Origin: Teichococcus coralli
Lineage (GTDB): Bacteria; Pseudomonadota; Alphaproteobacteria; Acetobacterales; Acetobacteraceae
NCBI RefSeq assembly: GCF_009829925.1
Contig: NZ_SNVJ01000004.1
Coordinates: forward strand, 124,001-188,000
Direction: 5' to 3'
DNA length: 64,000 nucleotides
Shown here: positions 44,285-52,996 of the stretch, piece after piece
Position numbering within the stretch: position 1 is the stretch's first letter
Layout of the letters: every line of letters starts with the position of its first letter
Position numbers and translations under genes: made by a program
The notes under the pieces: model-generated
Database searches by the model: none
What the model saw: only the letters and a program-made list of their open reading frames with translations
Told to the model about the DNA's origin: nothing

Positions 44285-45355
44285 TTGCAATCCCGCTCGC
44301 TGAATGTCCTGGTCACCGGCGGCGCCGGCTTCATCGGCTCCGCCCTGGTCCGCCGCCTGGTGGCCGAGGGACGGCACCAGGTGCTCACCCTGGACAAGCT
44401 GACCTATGCGGGGACGCTGACCTCGCTCGCGCCGGTCGCGGAGGCGCCGAACCACCGCTTCGTGCGGGGCGACATCGCCGATGTCGCGCTGCTGGAGCCG
44501 CTGTTCGCCGAGTTCGACCCGGACGTGGTGGTGCACCTCGCCGCCGAGAGCCATGTGGACCGCTCGATCGACGGGCCCGGCGCCTTCATCCAGACCAACC
44601 TGGTCGGCACCTTCACCCTGCTGCAGGCGGCGCTGCGCCACTGGCGCGGGCTGGCGGAGCCGCGCAAGGCGGCCTTCCGCTTCCACCACGTCTCCACCGA
44701 CGAGGTGTATGGCTCGCTCGGCGCCGAGGGGCTGTTCACCGAGACCACGCCCTACGACCCGCGCTCGCCCTATTCGGCCAGCAAGGCGGGCTCCGACCAT
44801 CTGGTCAGCGCCTGGCACCACACCTACGGCCTGCCCACGCTGATCACCAACTGCTCGAACAACTACGGCCCCTACCACTTCCCGGAGAAGCTGATCCCGC
44901 TGGTCACGCTCAAGGCGCTGCATGGCGAGCCGCTGCCGGTCTACGGCAAGGGCGAGAACGTGCGCGACTGGCTCTTCGTCGAGGACCACGCGCGCGCGCT
45001 GCAGACGGTGTTCGAGCGCGGCACGCCGGGCGAGACCTACAATGTCGGCGGCAATGCCGAGCGGCAGAACATCGCGGTGGTCCGGCAGATCTGCGCCGTG
45101 CTCGACCGCCTGCGCCCGCGCGAGGACGGCCGCTCCCACGCCGAGCAGATCCGCTTCGTCACCGACCGGCCCGGCCATGACCTGCGCTACGCGATCGACG
45201 CCACCAAGCTGCGCGACACGCTCGGCTGGCAGCCGCGGGAGAGCTTCGAGAGCGGGCTGGAGAAGACCATCCGCTGGTATCTCGACAACGAGGCCTGGTG
45301 GCGGCCGCTGCTGGAGCGCAGCGATGCCGGCGAGCGGCTCGGGCTGAAGGGCTGA
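44285..45355 (+). CDS. rfbB: dTDP-glucose 4,6-dehydratase
   Basis: RfbB catalyses the second step of dTDP-L-rhamnose synthesis. The 356-aa SDR has the NAD motif [34 protein letters not shown], the catalytic TDEVYGSLG with Thr-Asp-Glu, and the [12 protein letters not shown]xxxK. No ATG is available in frame after the rfbC stop; the TTG at 44285 with AGAAGGA upstream gives [14 protein letters not shown] and is my choice. Confidence 0.93.
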   Translation: MQSRSLNVLVTGGAGFIGSALVRRLVAEGRHQVLTLDKLTYAGTLTSLAPVAEAPNHRFVRGDIADVALLEPLFAEFDPDVVVHLAAESHVDRSIDGPGAFIQTNLVGTFTLLQAALRHWRGLAEPRKAAFRFHHVSTDEVYGSLGAEGLFTETTPYDPRSPYSASKAGSDHLVSAWHHTYGLPTLITNCSNNYGPYHFPEKLIPLVTLKALHGEPLPVYGKGENVRDWLFVEDHARALQTVFERGTPGETYNVGGNAERQNIAVVRQICAVLDRLRPREDGRSHAEQIRFVTDRPGHDLRYAIDATKLRDTLGWQPRESFESGLEKTIRWYLDNEAWWRPLLERSDAGERLGLKG

Positions 45356-45360
45356 AGGGG

Positions 45361-46239
45361 ATGGCGATGAAGGGCATCGTGCTCGCCGGCGGCTCCGGCA
45401 CCCGCCTCCATCCGGCGACGCTGGCGGTCAACAAGCAGCTGCTGCCGGTCTACGACAAGCCGATGATCTACTATCCGATCTCGGTGCTGATGCTGGCCGG
45501 CATCCGCGAGATCCTGGTGATCTCCTCGCCCGAGTTCCTCGACTCCTACCAGCGCCTGCTGGGCGACGGCAGCCACTACGGCGTTTCCTTCAGCTACGCG
45601 GTGCAGCCGAAGCCGGAGGGGCTGGCGCAGGCCTTCATCATCGGCCGCGACTTCGTCGGCGACGAGCGCGTCGCACTGGTGCTGGGCGACAACATCTTCT
45701 ACGGCGCGCACCTTTCGGACATGCTGCGGCAGGCCACCGAGCGCGAGACGGGCGCGACGATCTTCGCCTACTACGTCGAGGATCCGGAGCGCTACGGCGT
45801 GGTGGAGTTCGATGCCCGGGGCCGCGCGCTGTCGATCGTCGAGAAGCCGCCGCAGCCGCGCTCGCACTGGGCGGTGACGGGACTCTACTTCTACGACAAC
45901 ACGGTGCTCGACGTCGCCGCCGCGGTGCAGCCCTCGGCGCGCGGCGAGCTGGAGATCACCGACGTCAACCGGCACTACCTGGAGGCCGGCACGCTGCATG
46001 TCGAGCAGATGGGGCGCGGCTATGCCTGGCTCGACACCGGCACGCATGATTCGCTGCTCGATGCCGGCGAGTTCGTGCGCACCCTGCAGCAGCGCCAGGG
46101 CCTGCCGATCGCCTGCCTGGAGGAGATCGCCTTCCTCAACGGCTTCATCGATGCCGGGCAGCTGCGGGCGCGCGGCAAGCTCTTCGCCAAGACCGGCTAC
46201 GGCCAGCGCCTGCTGCGCCTGGCCGACGGCGCCGCCTGA
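45361..46239 (+). CDS. rfbA: Glucose-1-phosphate thymidylyltransferase
   Basis: RfbA makes dTDP-glucose. The 292-aa protein has [36 protein letters not shown], the nucleotidyltransferase signature with catalytic Arg and Lys, VLGDNIFYG and [16 protein letters not shown]. Two ATG codons, at 45361 and 45367, are possible; AAGGGG directly before the first is better spaced for the second. It follows rfbB by 5 bases. Confidence 0.95.
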   Translation: MAMKGIVLAGGSGTRLHPATLAVNKQLLPVYDKPMIYYPISVLMLAGIREILVISSPEFLDSYQRLLGDGSHYGVSFSYAVQPKPEGLAQAFIIGRDFVGDERVALVLGDNIFYGAHLSDMLRQATERETGATIFAYYVEDPERYGVVEFDARGRALSIVEKPPQPRSHWAVTGLYFYDNTVLDVAAAVQPSARGELEITDVNRHYLEAGTLHVEQMGRGYAWLDTGTHDSLLDAGEFVRTLQQRQGLPIACLEEIAFLNGFIDAGQLRARGKLFAKTGYGQRLLRLADGAA

Positions 46240-46253
46240 AAGGACCCCGGCCC

Positions 46254-47138
46254 ATGCGCATCCTGGTCGCCGGCCGCACCGGCCAGCTCGCCCTCGAACT
46301 CGCCGACCGCCTGCCGCGCGACGGCCATGCCGTCACCGCGCTGGAGGCGCCGGAGCTTGACCTGACCCAGCCCGACAGCCTCGACCGGGTGGTGCGCGAG
46401 GTGGCGCCGGAGGCGATCATCAACGCCGCCGCCTACACGGCGGTGGACCGCGCGGAGGACCAGCCGGATGTGGCGGAGGCGATCAACGCCACCGGCGCCG
46501 GGCTGCTCGCCGCGGCGGCGGCCGAGCGTGGCCTCCCCTTCGTGCATGTCTCCACCGACTACGTCTTCGACGGCCGCAAGGGCAGCCCCTATGCGGAAAC
46601 TGACCCGCCCTCGCCGATCGGCGTCTATGGCCGCACCAAGCTGGCGGGGGAGCGCGCGGTGACGGCCGCCAACCCGCGCTCGGTGGTGCTTCGCACGGCC
46701 TGGGTCTGCAGCCCGCACAGCAACAACTTCCTCAGGACGATGCTGCGGCTTGGGGCGGAGCGCGAGAGCCTGTCGGTGGTGGCCGACCAGCACGGCGCGC
46801 CCACCTTCGCCGCCGACCTCGCCGACGCCATCGCCCGCATGCTGCCGCGCCTCCAGGCGGCGCCGGCCGGCAGCGAGGCCTTCGGGGTGTTCCACCTTAC
46901 CGGCCAGCCCTGGACCACCTGGCACGGCTTCGCGGCGGAGATCTTCCGGCAGGCCGCAGCACGGGGCCATCGGGTGCCGCAGCTCAAGGCGATCGCCACC
47001 AGCGAGTACCCGACGCGCGCGCAGCGCCCGGCCGACGGGCGGCTGGATTGCCGCCGCATCGCCGCCATCCACGGCATCCAGCCGGCCGACTGGCGGGACT
47101 CCCTGGCGCGCTGCCTGGATGTGCTGAGCCGCGGCTGA
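46254..47138 (+). CDS. rfbD: dTDP-4-dehydrorhamnose reductase
   Basis: RfbD performs the last step to dTDP-L-rhamnose. The 294-aa SDR has MRILVAGRTGQLALELADRL, INAAAYTAVDRAEDQPDVAEAIN, the catalytic STDYVFDGRKGSPY and YGRTKLAGERAV with YxxxK. It completes the rhamnose cluster. A palindromic repeat begins directly at the stop. Confidence 0.95.
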   Translation: MRILVAGRTGQLALELADRLPRDGHAVTALEAPELDLTQPDSLDRVVREVAPEAIINAAAYTAVDRAEDQPDVAEAINATGAGLLAAAAAERGLPFVHVSTDYVFDGRKGSPYAETDPPSPIGVYGRTKLAGERAVTAANPRSVVLRTAWVCSPHSNNFLRTMLRLGAERESLSVVADQHGAPTFAADLADAIARMLPRLQAAPAGSEAFGVFHLTGQPWTTWHGFAAEIFRQAAARGHRVPQLKAIATSEYPTRAQRPADGRLDCRRIAAIHGIQPADWRDSLARCLDVLSRG

Positions 47139-47262
47139 AAAGGCCAGGGGAAGGAATTCCCCCGAACCCCCATCGTCTTTCCGCCGGCTTGGCGCGCTGC
47201 CTGCCGCCGAGGCTCCACAGGAGAAAGAGCAGCGGGAAAGTTCCGTTTCTCGGGTTTCCTGT
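47139..47262. repeat. Facing pair of palindromic repeats, copy 4
   Basis: The forward half (47140-47182) reads AGGGGAAGGAATTCCCCC, GAACCCCCATC, then TCTTTCC. The reverse half (about 47221-47262) is degenerate: on the minus strand GGAAACCCGAGAAACGGAAC, TTTCCCGCTGCTCTTTCTC. It lies between rfbD and the penicillin-binding protein gene. Confidence 0.65.
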
Positions 47263-47313
47263 CGTGATGGTTGCGGATCCTTTGCCGCCGTGCGCGCATC
47301 TCGTGGTAAGGCC

Positions 47314-49161
47314 ATGCGCATGCCTCGTTCCCCGGTGCGCGCCAGCCAGGCCGCGCCGCTCACCTCCAGCCGCACCGGCCCGGCCCGGGTGACCGCCCCG
47401 AAGGCGCCGCGCCGGCTGTTCGGCCGGCTGCTGCACGGGGTGCTGCTGCTCGGGATCTGGGGCAGCGTTGCGCTTGCCGTGCTGCTGCTCTGGTTCGCCT
47501 GGGACCTGCCACGCCCCGGGGATGCGCTGCTCGCGACGCGCCGCCCGTCGGTGACGCTGGAAACCTCGGACGGCCATCTGCTCGCCACCAGCGGCGACCT
47601 TTATGGCGAGCGGGTGCGCCTTTCCGAGCTGCCGCCCTACCTGCCGGGCGCGCTGATCGCGGTGGAGGACCGGCGCTTCCGCGCGCATTTCGGCGTGGAC
47701 CCGGTCGGCCTGCTGCGCGCGGCGGTGAGCAACCTGCGCGCCGGCGGGGTGGTGCAGGGCGGCTCCACGCTGACGCAGCAGCTCGCCAAGAACCTGTTCC
47801 TGACGCCCGAGCGCAGCCTGCGCCGAAAGGTGCAGGAGGCGTTGCTGGCGCTCTGGCTGGAGCACCACTTCAGCAAGGACCAGTTGCTGGAGATCTACCT
47901 CAACCGGGTTTATCTCGGCAGCGGCGCCTATGGCGTCGATGCGGCGGCGCGGCTCTATTTCGGGGTGCCGGCGAAGCGCGTCACGCTCTGGCAGGCGGCG
48001 GTGCTGGCCGGGCTGCCCAAGGCGCCCTCCCGCCTCAACCCGCGCGCCGCGCCCGAGGCGGCGATGCGGCGCGCCGCGGACGTGCTGGCGGCAATGGCCG
48101 ATGTGGGCCTGATCACGCCGCAGCGCGCCACGCTGGAGGCCGAGCGAATGGCGCTGCCGCCACGGCCCAGCGGCGATGCCGGCTGGTTCGCCGAATGGGT
48201 GCAGGGCGACCTGGCGGAGGATTACCCCACCGCCATCGGGGCGGACCTGACGCTGCGCACCACCCTCGACCGCAAGGCGCAGGCGGCGGTGGAGCACCGG
48301 CTGGAGGCGCTGCTCGCCGGGCCGGGTGCCGCGGCGCATGTCGGGCAGGGCGCGGTGGTGGTGCTGGACGCGCGGGATGGGGCGGTGCGGGCCATGGCCG
48401 GCGGCCGCTCCTACCGCCAGAGCCCCTTCAACCGCGCCACCATGGCGCGGCGGCAGCCGGGCTCGGCCTTCAAGCCATTCGTCTGGCTGGCCGCGCTGGA
48501 GAAGGGCGCCAGCCCCGGCGACGCGGTGTCCGACGCGCCGCTGACGCTCGGCCGCTGGTCGCCCGGAAACGGGCATTGGCGCTCGCGCGGCGCCATCACG
48601 CTGCAGGAGGCGCTGGCGCACAGCGTCAACACCGCCGCCGTGCGCCTGCTGCTGCAGGCCGGCGGACCCGAACCGGTGGCGAAGGTGGCGCGGCGCCTCG
48701 GCGTGCAGGGCCGCTTCACCAGGGATGCCTCGCTGGCGCTGGGCACGGCGGAGGTGACGCTGCTGGACCTCACGGCCGGCTATGCACCCTTCGCCAATGG
48801 CGGCTTCCGCGTTATGCCCTATGGCGTCGCGCGCGCCGAGTCGGCCGAGCGCCTGCTGGCCGTGCCGCGTACCGCGCCGCAGCGGGTGATTCCGGCGGGG
48901 GAGGCCGCGGCGATGCGCCAGATGCTGGCGGCGGTGGTACAGGGCGGCACCGGCCGTGCCGCCGCCGTGCCGGGCCGCGCCGTCGGCGGCAAGACCGGCA
49001 CCACGCAGGATTCCCGCGATGCCTGGTTCGTCGGCATCGCCGAGCCCCTGGTCATCGGAGTCTGGCTGGGCAATGACGACGCCAGCCCGATGGACGAAGT
49101 CAGTGGCGGCACGTTGCCGGCACGGTTGTTCCACGAGATCCTGGAGGACCTTTCGCCTTGA
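47314..49161 (+). CDS. Bifunctional class A penicillin-binding protein (PBP1)
   Basis: This 615-aa protein polymerises and cross-links peptidoglycan. A TM anchor at about 40-65 is followed by the GT51 transglycosylase (VEDRRFRAHFGVDPVGLLRA, QGGSTLTQQLAKNLF, RKVQEALLALWLE) and the transpeptidase with SAFK (catalytic Ser in QPGSAFKPF), SVN in AHSVNTAAV and KTGTT. Three ATG/GTG starts lie within 10 codons; I use 47314. The stop overlaps the next frame by 4 bases. Confidence 0.92.
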   Translation: MRMPRSPVRASQAAPLTSSRTGPARVTAPKAPRRLFGRLLHGVLLLGIWGSVALAVLLLWFAWDLPRPGDALLATRRPSVTLETSDGHLLATSGDLYGERVRLSELPPYLPGALIAVEDRRFRAHFGVDPVGLLRAAVSNLRAGGVVQGGSTLTQQLAKNLFLTPERSLRRKVQEALLALWLEHHFSKDQLLEIYLNRVYLGSGAYGVDAAARLYFGVPAKRVTLWQAAVLAGLPKAPSRLNPRAAPEAAMRRAADVLAAMADVGLITPQRATLEAERMALPPRPSGDAGWFAEWVQGDLAEDYPTAIGADLTLRTTLDRKAQAAVEHRLEALLAGPGAAAHVGQGAVVVLDARDGAVRAMAGGRSYRQSPFNRATMARRQPGSAFKPFVWLAALEKGASPGDAVSDAPLTLGRWSPGNGHWRSRGAITLQEALAHSVNTAAVRLLLQAGGPEPVAKVARRLGVQGRFTRDASLALGTAEVTLLDLTAGYAPFANGGFRVMPYGVARAESAERLLAVPRTAPQRVIPAGEAAAMRQMLAAVVQGGTGRAAAVPGRAVGGKTGTTQDSRDAWFVGIAEPLVIGVWLGNDDASPMDEVSGGTLPARLFHEILEDLSP

Positions 49162-49685
49162 CCGACGCGCCCGACAGGATGGCTGGCCTCGCCAGGCCGA
49201 TGCAGCACGCGGTGAACAACCTGATCATGGTGCTGAACGCGAACCTCGACTCGGTGGCCGCCAGCCTGCCCGCGGAGGACCGCAGCACGTTGCGGGTGAA
49301 GCGTGCCCTGCAGGGCGCGAAGGACCTGGAGGCGCTGCTGCGCGCCTATCTCCGGCTGGGCCGTCCGGCGGAACAGAGCCCGGTGGACTCCGGCCGCTTC
49401 CTGGAGGCGGTGCGGCCGGTGCTGGCCCTCGCGGTGGGCAAGCCGCTCAAGGTGGAGGTGCTCTCCACCACCACCATCACCCCGCCGCGGCCGGAAGTGG
49501 ATCTCGCGCTGCTGGACCTGATCGTCGGTGCCCGCGACATGCCGCCCGGCACGCCCCGCCTGACGCTGGACGGCGACATCATCACCGTGAACTGGGCGCC
49601 GCCCGAAGGCGCGGAGGACGTGCTGAAGGCCGCCGGCCTCGCCGTCACGGTGGAGGCGGAAGCGACGCGGGTGGCGCTGGGCTGA
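49158..49685 (+). CDS. Protein with histidine-kinase dimerisation-like helix, unknown function
   Basis: The 175-aa protein begins at TTG overlapping the PBP stop (TTGA). The segment PMQHAVNNLIMVLNANLDSV resembles the phosphoacceptor helix of histidine kinases (H-x-x-NN), and a second helix (RALQGAKDLEALLRAYLRL) completes a possible four-helix dimer. The C-terminal part looks like a reduced ATPase fold without clear N, G1 or G2 boxes. It could be a phosphotransfer protein or a degenerate kinase. The likeness is my reading of a short motif. Confidence 0.6.
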   Translation: MTDAPDRMAGLARPMQHAVNNLIMVLNANLDSVAASLPAEDRSTLRVKRALQGAKDLEALLRAYLRLGRPAEQSPVDSGRFLEAVRPVLALAVGKPLKVEVLSTTTITPPRPEVDLALLDLIVGARDMPPGTPRLTLDGDIITVNWAPPEGAEDVLKAAGLAVTVEAEATRVALG

Positions 49686-49707
49686 GGAGGCTTTCCTCCG
49701 CCTCAGC
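49681..49707. terminator. Hairpin at converging gene ends
   Basis: GCTGAGGAGG and CCTCCGCCTCAGC form a stem around CTTT at the stop of the DHp-like gene. The minus-strand stop of a possible small gene (TGA, 49705-49703) lies in the right arm. No T run follows, so this may be a stabilising stem rather than a full terminator. Confidence 0.4.
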
Positions 49708-49840
49708 GCCGCCCGGAGCCGCGCATGTAGTGGCGCTCGGGGCGGTATTGCTCGCCCCGCAGCCAGCGCCAGAAGCGGCGCAGGGTTCGACGGCCGCATG
49801 CTGGCAGGGCATGCAGGGGAGGCATCTTGGATTTCGGCAT
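49703..49840 (-). CDS. Possible 45-aa basic protein
   Basis: An ATG frame encodes MPKSKMPPLHALPACGRRTL and then FWRWLRGEQYRPERHYMRGS, a highly basic peptide (about a quarter Arg) with a Trp-rich centre. No ribosome site is evident, so expression is doubtful. The frame fits neatly between a hairpin and the protease promoter region. Confidence 0.35.
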   Translation of the reverse strand: MPKSKMPPLHALPACGRRTLRRFWRWLRGEQYRPERHYMRGSGRR

Positions 49841-49860
49841 CGTGGACTGGGTTCTGCTGT

Positions 49861-49902
49861 GAGAAGCCTTTTCTTCTCCGACAATACTTAATGCATCATT
49901 AA
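49861..49902 (+). promoter_or_regulatory. AT-rich double inverted repeat upstream of the serine protease
   Basis: Two small palindromes stand side by side: GAGAAG-N6-CTTCTC (49861-49878) and TTAATG-CAT-CATTAA (49888-49902). The latter is in a strongly AT-rich block, unusual for this DNA, with AATACTTAAT as a possible -10 region. It lies 33 bases before the protease ATG and could be an operator plus promoter. Confidence 0.45.
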
Positions 49903-49934
49903 TGCGACACGGCCAGTGGCTCAGAAGAGGCAGA

Positions 49935-50696
49935 ATGCGGGTATTCTCGGCGTTGTGTCTTGCCGTGCTGGTGGTGGCGGTCGCGTGCGCCGCTGCCCCA
50001 GCGCGCGCGCAGCCGCTGCGCCTGCCGGGCCTCGGCGCCAGCGACCCGCGGCAGGCGGTGGAGGGCGGGGCTGCGCCCTGGAGCGCGCCGGGACGGGTGC
50101 AGACCGAGCTGGGCGGCCGCTGCACCGGGGCGCTGATCGGCCCGCGCACGGTGTTGACGGCGGCGCACTGCCTGGTGGCGCCGCGCACCGGCCGCCTGGT
50201 GCAGCCGCGATCCGTGCATTTCCTGCGGGGCTACCATCTCGGCCGCTGGGAAGCGGCGGGCCGGGCGGCTGCTCTGCGGACCGGTCCCGGCTTCGACCCC
50301 GCCCGTCGCGGACCGCCCGAGGCCGACTGGGCGCTGCTGACGCTCGACGGGGACGTGGCGGGCGGCGTGCGTCCGCTTCCCCTGCGGCGCGCGCTGCCGC
50401 CGCCGGGCACGCCGCTGATGCTGGGCGGCTACCAGCAGGACCGTCCGGAGCTGATCCTCGCCGACCGCGAATGCCACCTGCTGGGCCTGGTTCGCCACGG
50501 CGCGGCGCCGCTGTTCGTGCATGACTGCGCGGGAACCCGTGGTGCCAGCGGCGCGCCCGTGCTGGCGCAGGACGCGGCAGGGGCGTGGTCCGTCATCGGC
50601 ATCGCCGTGGCCGGCGCGAAGGGGGCTGCGAGAGGGCTGGCCCTTCCTGTTTCGGCCGTGGCCGCGGAGCCGTCGCGGAAAGGTGGGAGGGAATGA
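49935..50696 (+). CDS. Secreted trypsin-like serine protease
   Basis: The 253-aa protein has a signal peptide (LAVLVVAVACAAAPARAQ). The S1 triad is present: His in VLTAAHCLV, Asp in EADWALLTL, Ser in GTRGASGAPVLA. The Asp before the Ser in the usual GDSGGP is Ala here, as in the glutamyl-endopeptidase-like S1B group that has GxSGSP. Two conserved Cys pairs frame the sites. AGAAGAGG precedes the ATG. It is likely periplasmic or secreted; its target is unknown. Confidence 0.85.
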   Translation: MRVFSALCLAVLVVAVACAAAPARAQPLRLPGLGASDPRQAVEGGAAPWSAPGRVQTELGGRCTGALIGPRTVLTAAHCLVAPRTGRLVQPRSVHFLRGYHLGRWEAAGRAAALRTGPGFDPARRGPPEADWALLTLDGDVAGGVRPLPLRRALPPPGTPLMLGGYQQDRPELILADRECHLLGLVRHGAAPLFVHDCAGTRGASGAPVLAQDAAGAWSVIGIAVAGAKGAARGLALPVSAVAAEPSRKGGRE

Positions 50697-50806
50697 ATCC
50701 CCTCCCAAGCGCCCATCTTCTCCGGGTTCCCGCGCGGGCGGCCCGCGGGCGCGAAACCGGCAGAAGGGGAATGGGGGTTCGGGAAATCCCTCCCCCGACC
50801 TGGTCC
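50679..50806. repeat. Facing pair of palindromic repeats, copy 5
   Basis: The forward half overlaps the protease stop: GGGAGGGAATGAATCCCCTCCC, then GCGCCCATCTTCTCC. The reverse half (about 50757-50805) reads on the minus strand GGGGGAGGGATTTCCCGAACCCCCATTCCCCTTCTG in two pieces. The loop between contains CGCGGGCGGCCCGCGGGCG. It separates the convergent protease and MFS genes. Confidence 0.72.
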
Positions 50807-50811
50807 AGGCC

Positions 50812-51969
50812 TCAGGCGGAGACCGGCAGCGGCGCCGAGACGCGGCGCTGCCGCACGCAGAGATAGAGCACCGCCACCCCCAGCATTCCCGGCAGGACGG
50901 CGAGCGAGGGCGTCATGGCCAGCCAGGCCACCGCCGCGGCGGCGAGGCAGCCCGAGGCCGCCCCCACATCCCAGCCCGCCTCGGTGGCGAAGTGGAAGCG
51001 GTAGGCGGCGCCGGACTGCTTGGCACGGTCGTAGACCACGCTCATCAGCACCGGCATGTAGAGGCTCATGATGGCGGCGCCGGTGGCATTGGCCATGGCG
51101 GCTGCGAGGGGCGACCAGCCCGCGCCCGCACGCAGCAGGAAGCCGGCGCCGAGCGCCACGCAGGCGCCGGCGAGATAGCGCTCGCGCTGGCCGCGGTCGA
51201 TGGCCCGGCCACACAGCACGCCCGCAACCGCACCCGCCAGGCCGGCCACCGCATTGGCCAGCCCGAAGGCCTCATAGCGGGCGCCGAGCGCGGCGAAGAG
51301 CACCATCGGCCAGGCCAGCAACAGGCCGGAGGCGATCCAGCCATCGGCCGCAAAGGCGGCGAGGCCGAGCCGGTCCATGCCACGCATCGACTCGCGCAGG
51401 GCAGGAACCGGGCCGGCCGGCAGTTCCGCCATGTGCAGGAAAGGGGGAATGGAAAGCAGCGCCAGCAGCCCGGCGATGGCGAAGTCGGCGGCGGGCCCGG
51501 CATGCTCCAGCAGCAGCCCGCCGGCCAGCGGGCCGAGCACGCCGATCACCGCGGCAATGGCGGTGCGCAGGCCAAGCTCCCGCCCGCGGCGGCTGGCTTC
51601 GCCGGTGACGGCCATGGCGGCGTGATAGACCGGCCAGTATAGCGACTCGGCCGCCGCCACGATCGCCACCCAAGCGGCGAACCAGAAGGGCGTGTCGGCA
51701 TTCAGCAGCGGCACGAACTGGGCGGCGCCCAGAAGCACGCCGCCTGTCAGCGCCCCCTTGAAGCCGAAGCGGCGGGTGATGCCCAGCGCGACGAAGCGCA
51801 GGCCGAAGCGCAGCATGAGCAACCCGGCATAGGAGGCCAGCGCCGCAGGCAGGCTGAAGCCGAGCTTGAGGAGATAGGCGCCCACGAACCCCCCCGCGAG
51901 CGTGGCCGCAAGGTGGAACAGGCTGAAATGCAGGGTCAGCAGGCGAAACTGGGCGGAGCCGGGAGGCAT
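50812..51969 (-). CDS. MFS transporter, unknown substrate
   Basis: The 385-aa protein has about eleven or twelve hydrophobic segments. RRGRELGLRTAIAAVIGVLGPLAGG and CGRAIDRGQRERYLAGA are typical MFS loops. The N-terminal LTLHFSLFHLAATLAGGFVGAYLLKLG recalls drug/metabolite efflux carriers, but I cannot assign a substrate. It stands alone and is convergent with the protease gene. Confidence 0.8.
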   Translation of the reverse strand: MPPGSAQFRLLTLHFSLFHLAATLAGGFVGAYLLKLGFSLPAALASYAGLLMLRFGLRFVALGITRRFGFKGALTGGVLLGAAQFVPLLNADTPFWFAAWVAIVAAAESLYWPVYHAAMAVTGEASRRGRELGLRTAIAAVIGVLGPLAGGLLLEHAGPAADFAIAGLLALLSIPPFLHMAELPAGPVPALRESMRGMDRLGLAAFAADGWIASGLLLAWPMVLFAALGARYEAFGLANAVAGLAGAVAGVLCGRAIDRGQRERYLAGACVALGAGFLLRAGAGWSPLAAAMANATGAAIMSLYMPVLMSVVYDRAKQSGAAYRFHFATEAGWDVGAASGCLAAAAVAWLAMTPSLAVLPGMLGVAVLYLCVRQRRVSAPLPVSA

Positions 51970-52175
51970 GGCGGGTCCTGGAGGATGGGAGCGTGCCGGA
52001 TCAGCATCTCGCCTGTCGGGAGATGATGATCAAGAAGCTGCGAGCAGGAGCCTCATCTTCTTGGGCCGGCGTTGCTGCGGTGCCGCATGACGGTCCTGTG
52101 GCGTCTGCTCCGACGGGCGAAAAGCCGTTCCGGCAAGGGGTCCCGCGGCGCCTGCCGCAAGGCCTGCGGCGCGGT

Positions 52176-52385
52176 TCACCGGTGGCGGCCCCGCTCCAGG
52201 ATCTCGAGCGTGTATTCGCGGTAGGTCATGCCGTTGGCCTCGGCACGCTCCAGCCGGCGCAGGGCGATCTCGCGGGGCGGCGTCTTCCAGGCGCGCTTGT
52301 GCGCGCGGCGCCAGCACCAGGCGTGCCAGGAAGGGTCCGGCTCAGGATCGAGCGCCGGGCCGCCGTTATGGCCGATTCCGCTCAT
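52176..52385 (-). CDS. Conserved small alphaproteobacterial protein (MSGIGHNGGP family)
   Basis: The 69-aa protein begins MSGIGHNGGPALDPEPDPSW and ends AEANGMTYREYTLEILERGR, the conserved ends of a small family common in alphaproteobacteria. It is rich in Trp, Arg and His. Its function is unknown. It is a single gene with short gaps on both sides. Confidence 0.78.
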   Translation of the reverse strand: MSGIGHNGGPALDPEPDPSWHAWCWRRAHKRAWKTPPREIALRRLERAEANGMTYREYTLEILERGRHR

Positions 52386-52575
52386 GCGCTGCGACGCCGG
52401 CGGGCCGGGCAGGAGGTGTGCCGGGAGGGCATCATGGAGGCGGGCCTCCCATCCAGGGGCTCGTGGTGGTGCGCATTATGCGCCAAGCCAGATGGGTGCC
52501 AAATCAAAACGGCCGGGCCGGAGGTCGCCCCCGCCCGGCCGCCGCGCTTGCGCGGACCCAGGGTCCGCCGGGCTT

Positions 52576-52782
52576 TCAGGAGCGGTTGTCGCGCCGCGCC
52601 TCGGCTCCGTTGCGGCCGTTCAGCTCCAGCGCCTCGTCGAGGCCGGCGATCATGCGCTGCAAGCCCGGAAGCCGTGCCCTGGCGGAAGAATCATGCGTCT
52701 TGCCCAGGGTCCCGGCGATGTGGGTGCGGCGTGCCGCATAGGCTTGCTGCCGCAGGACGCGCAGGTTGTCGGTCGCGGTCAT
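52576..52782 (-). CDS. Small hypothetical protein, 68 aa
   Basis: The product begins MTATDNLRVLRQQAYAARRT and continues as two charged helices (HDSSARARLPGLQRMIAGLDEALEL). A good GGAGGGAATC site precedes the ATG. No family is recognised; helix content and Arg/Glu balance suggest a small cytosolic coiled protein. Confidence 0.6.
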   Translation of the reverse strand: MTATDNLRVLRQQAYAARRTHIAGTLGKTHDSSARARLPGLQRMIAGLDEALELNGRNGAEARRDNRS

Positions 52783-52996
52783 GATGATTCCCTCCGTTTC
52801 GGCATCTGTCGTGCCGGTTTTGATGATTCGCCTCCGCCGGGGGCAAGACAAGGCGTGCGCCGCCCGCATTGCCGCCCGGACAGGCTGAAAGCACGGAAAC
52901 TCCCGGCTTCTTGAGGGGTTGGCGGCCTGTGGCGGGAGCATGGCCAAGGCATCGGGGGAGTGTGCCGCCTGCTCCGCCCCGGCGGAGGAGCAGCGC

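Noticed and set aside
10678..50812. Treating all paired palindromes as ordinary rho-independent terminators
   Set aside because: Termination is plausible, but shared sequence outside the stem and facing pairs are not explained by function alone, so they are reported as a repeat family.
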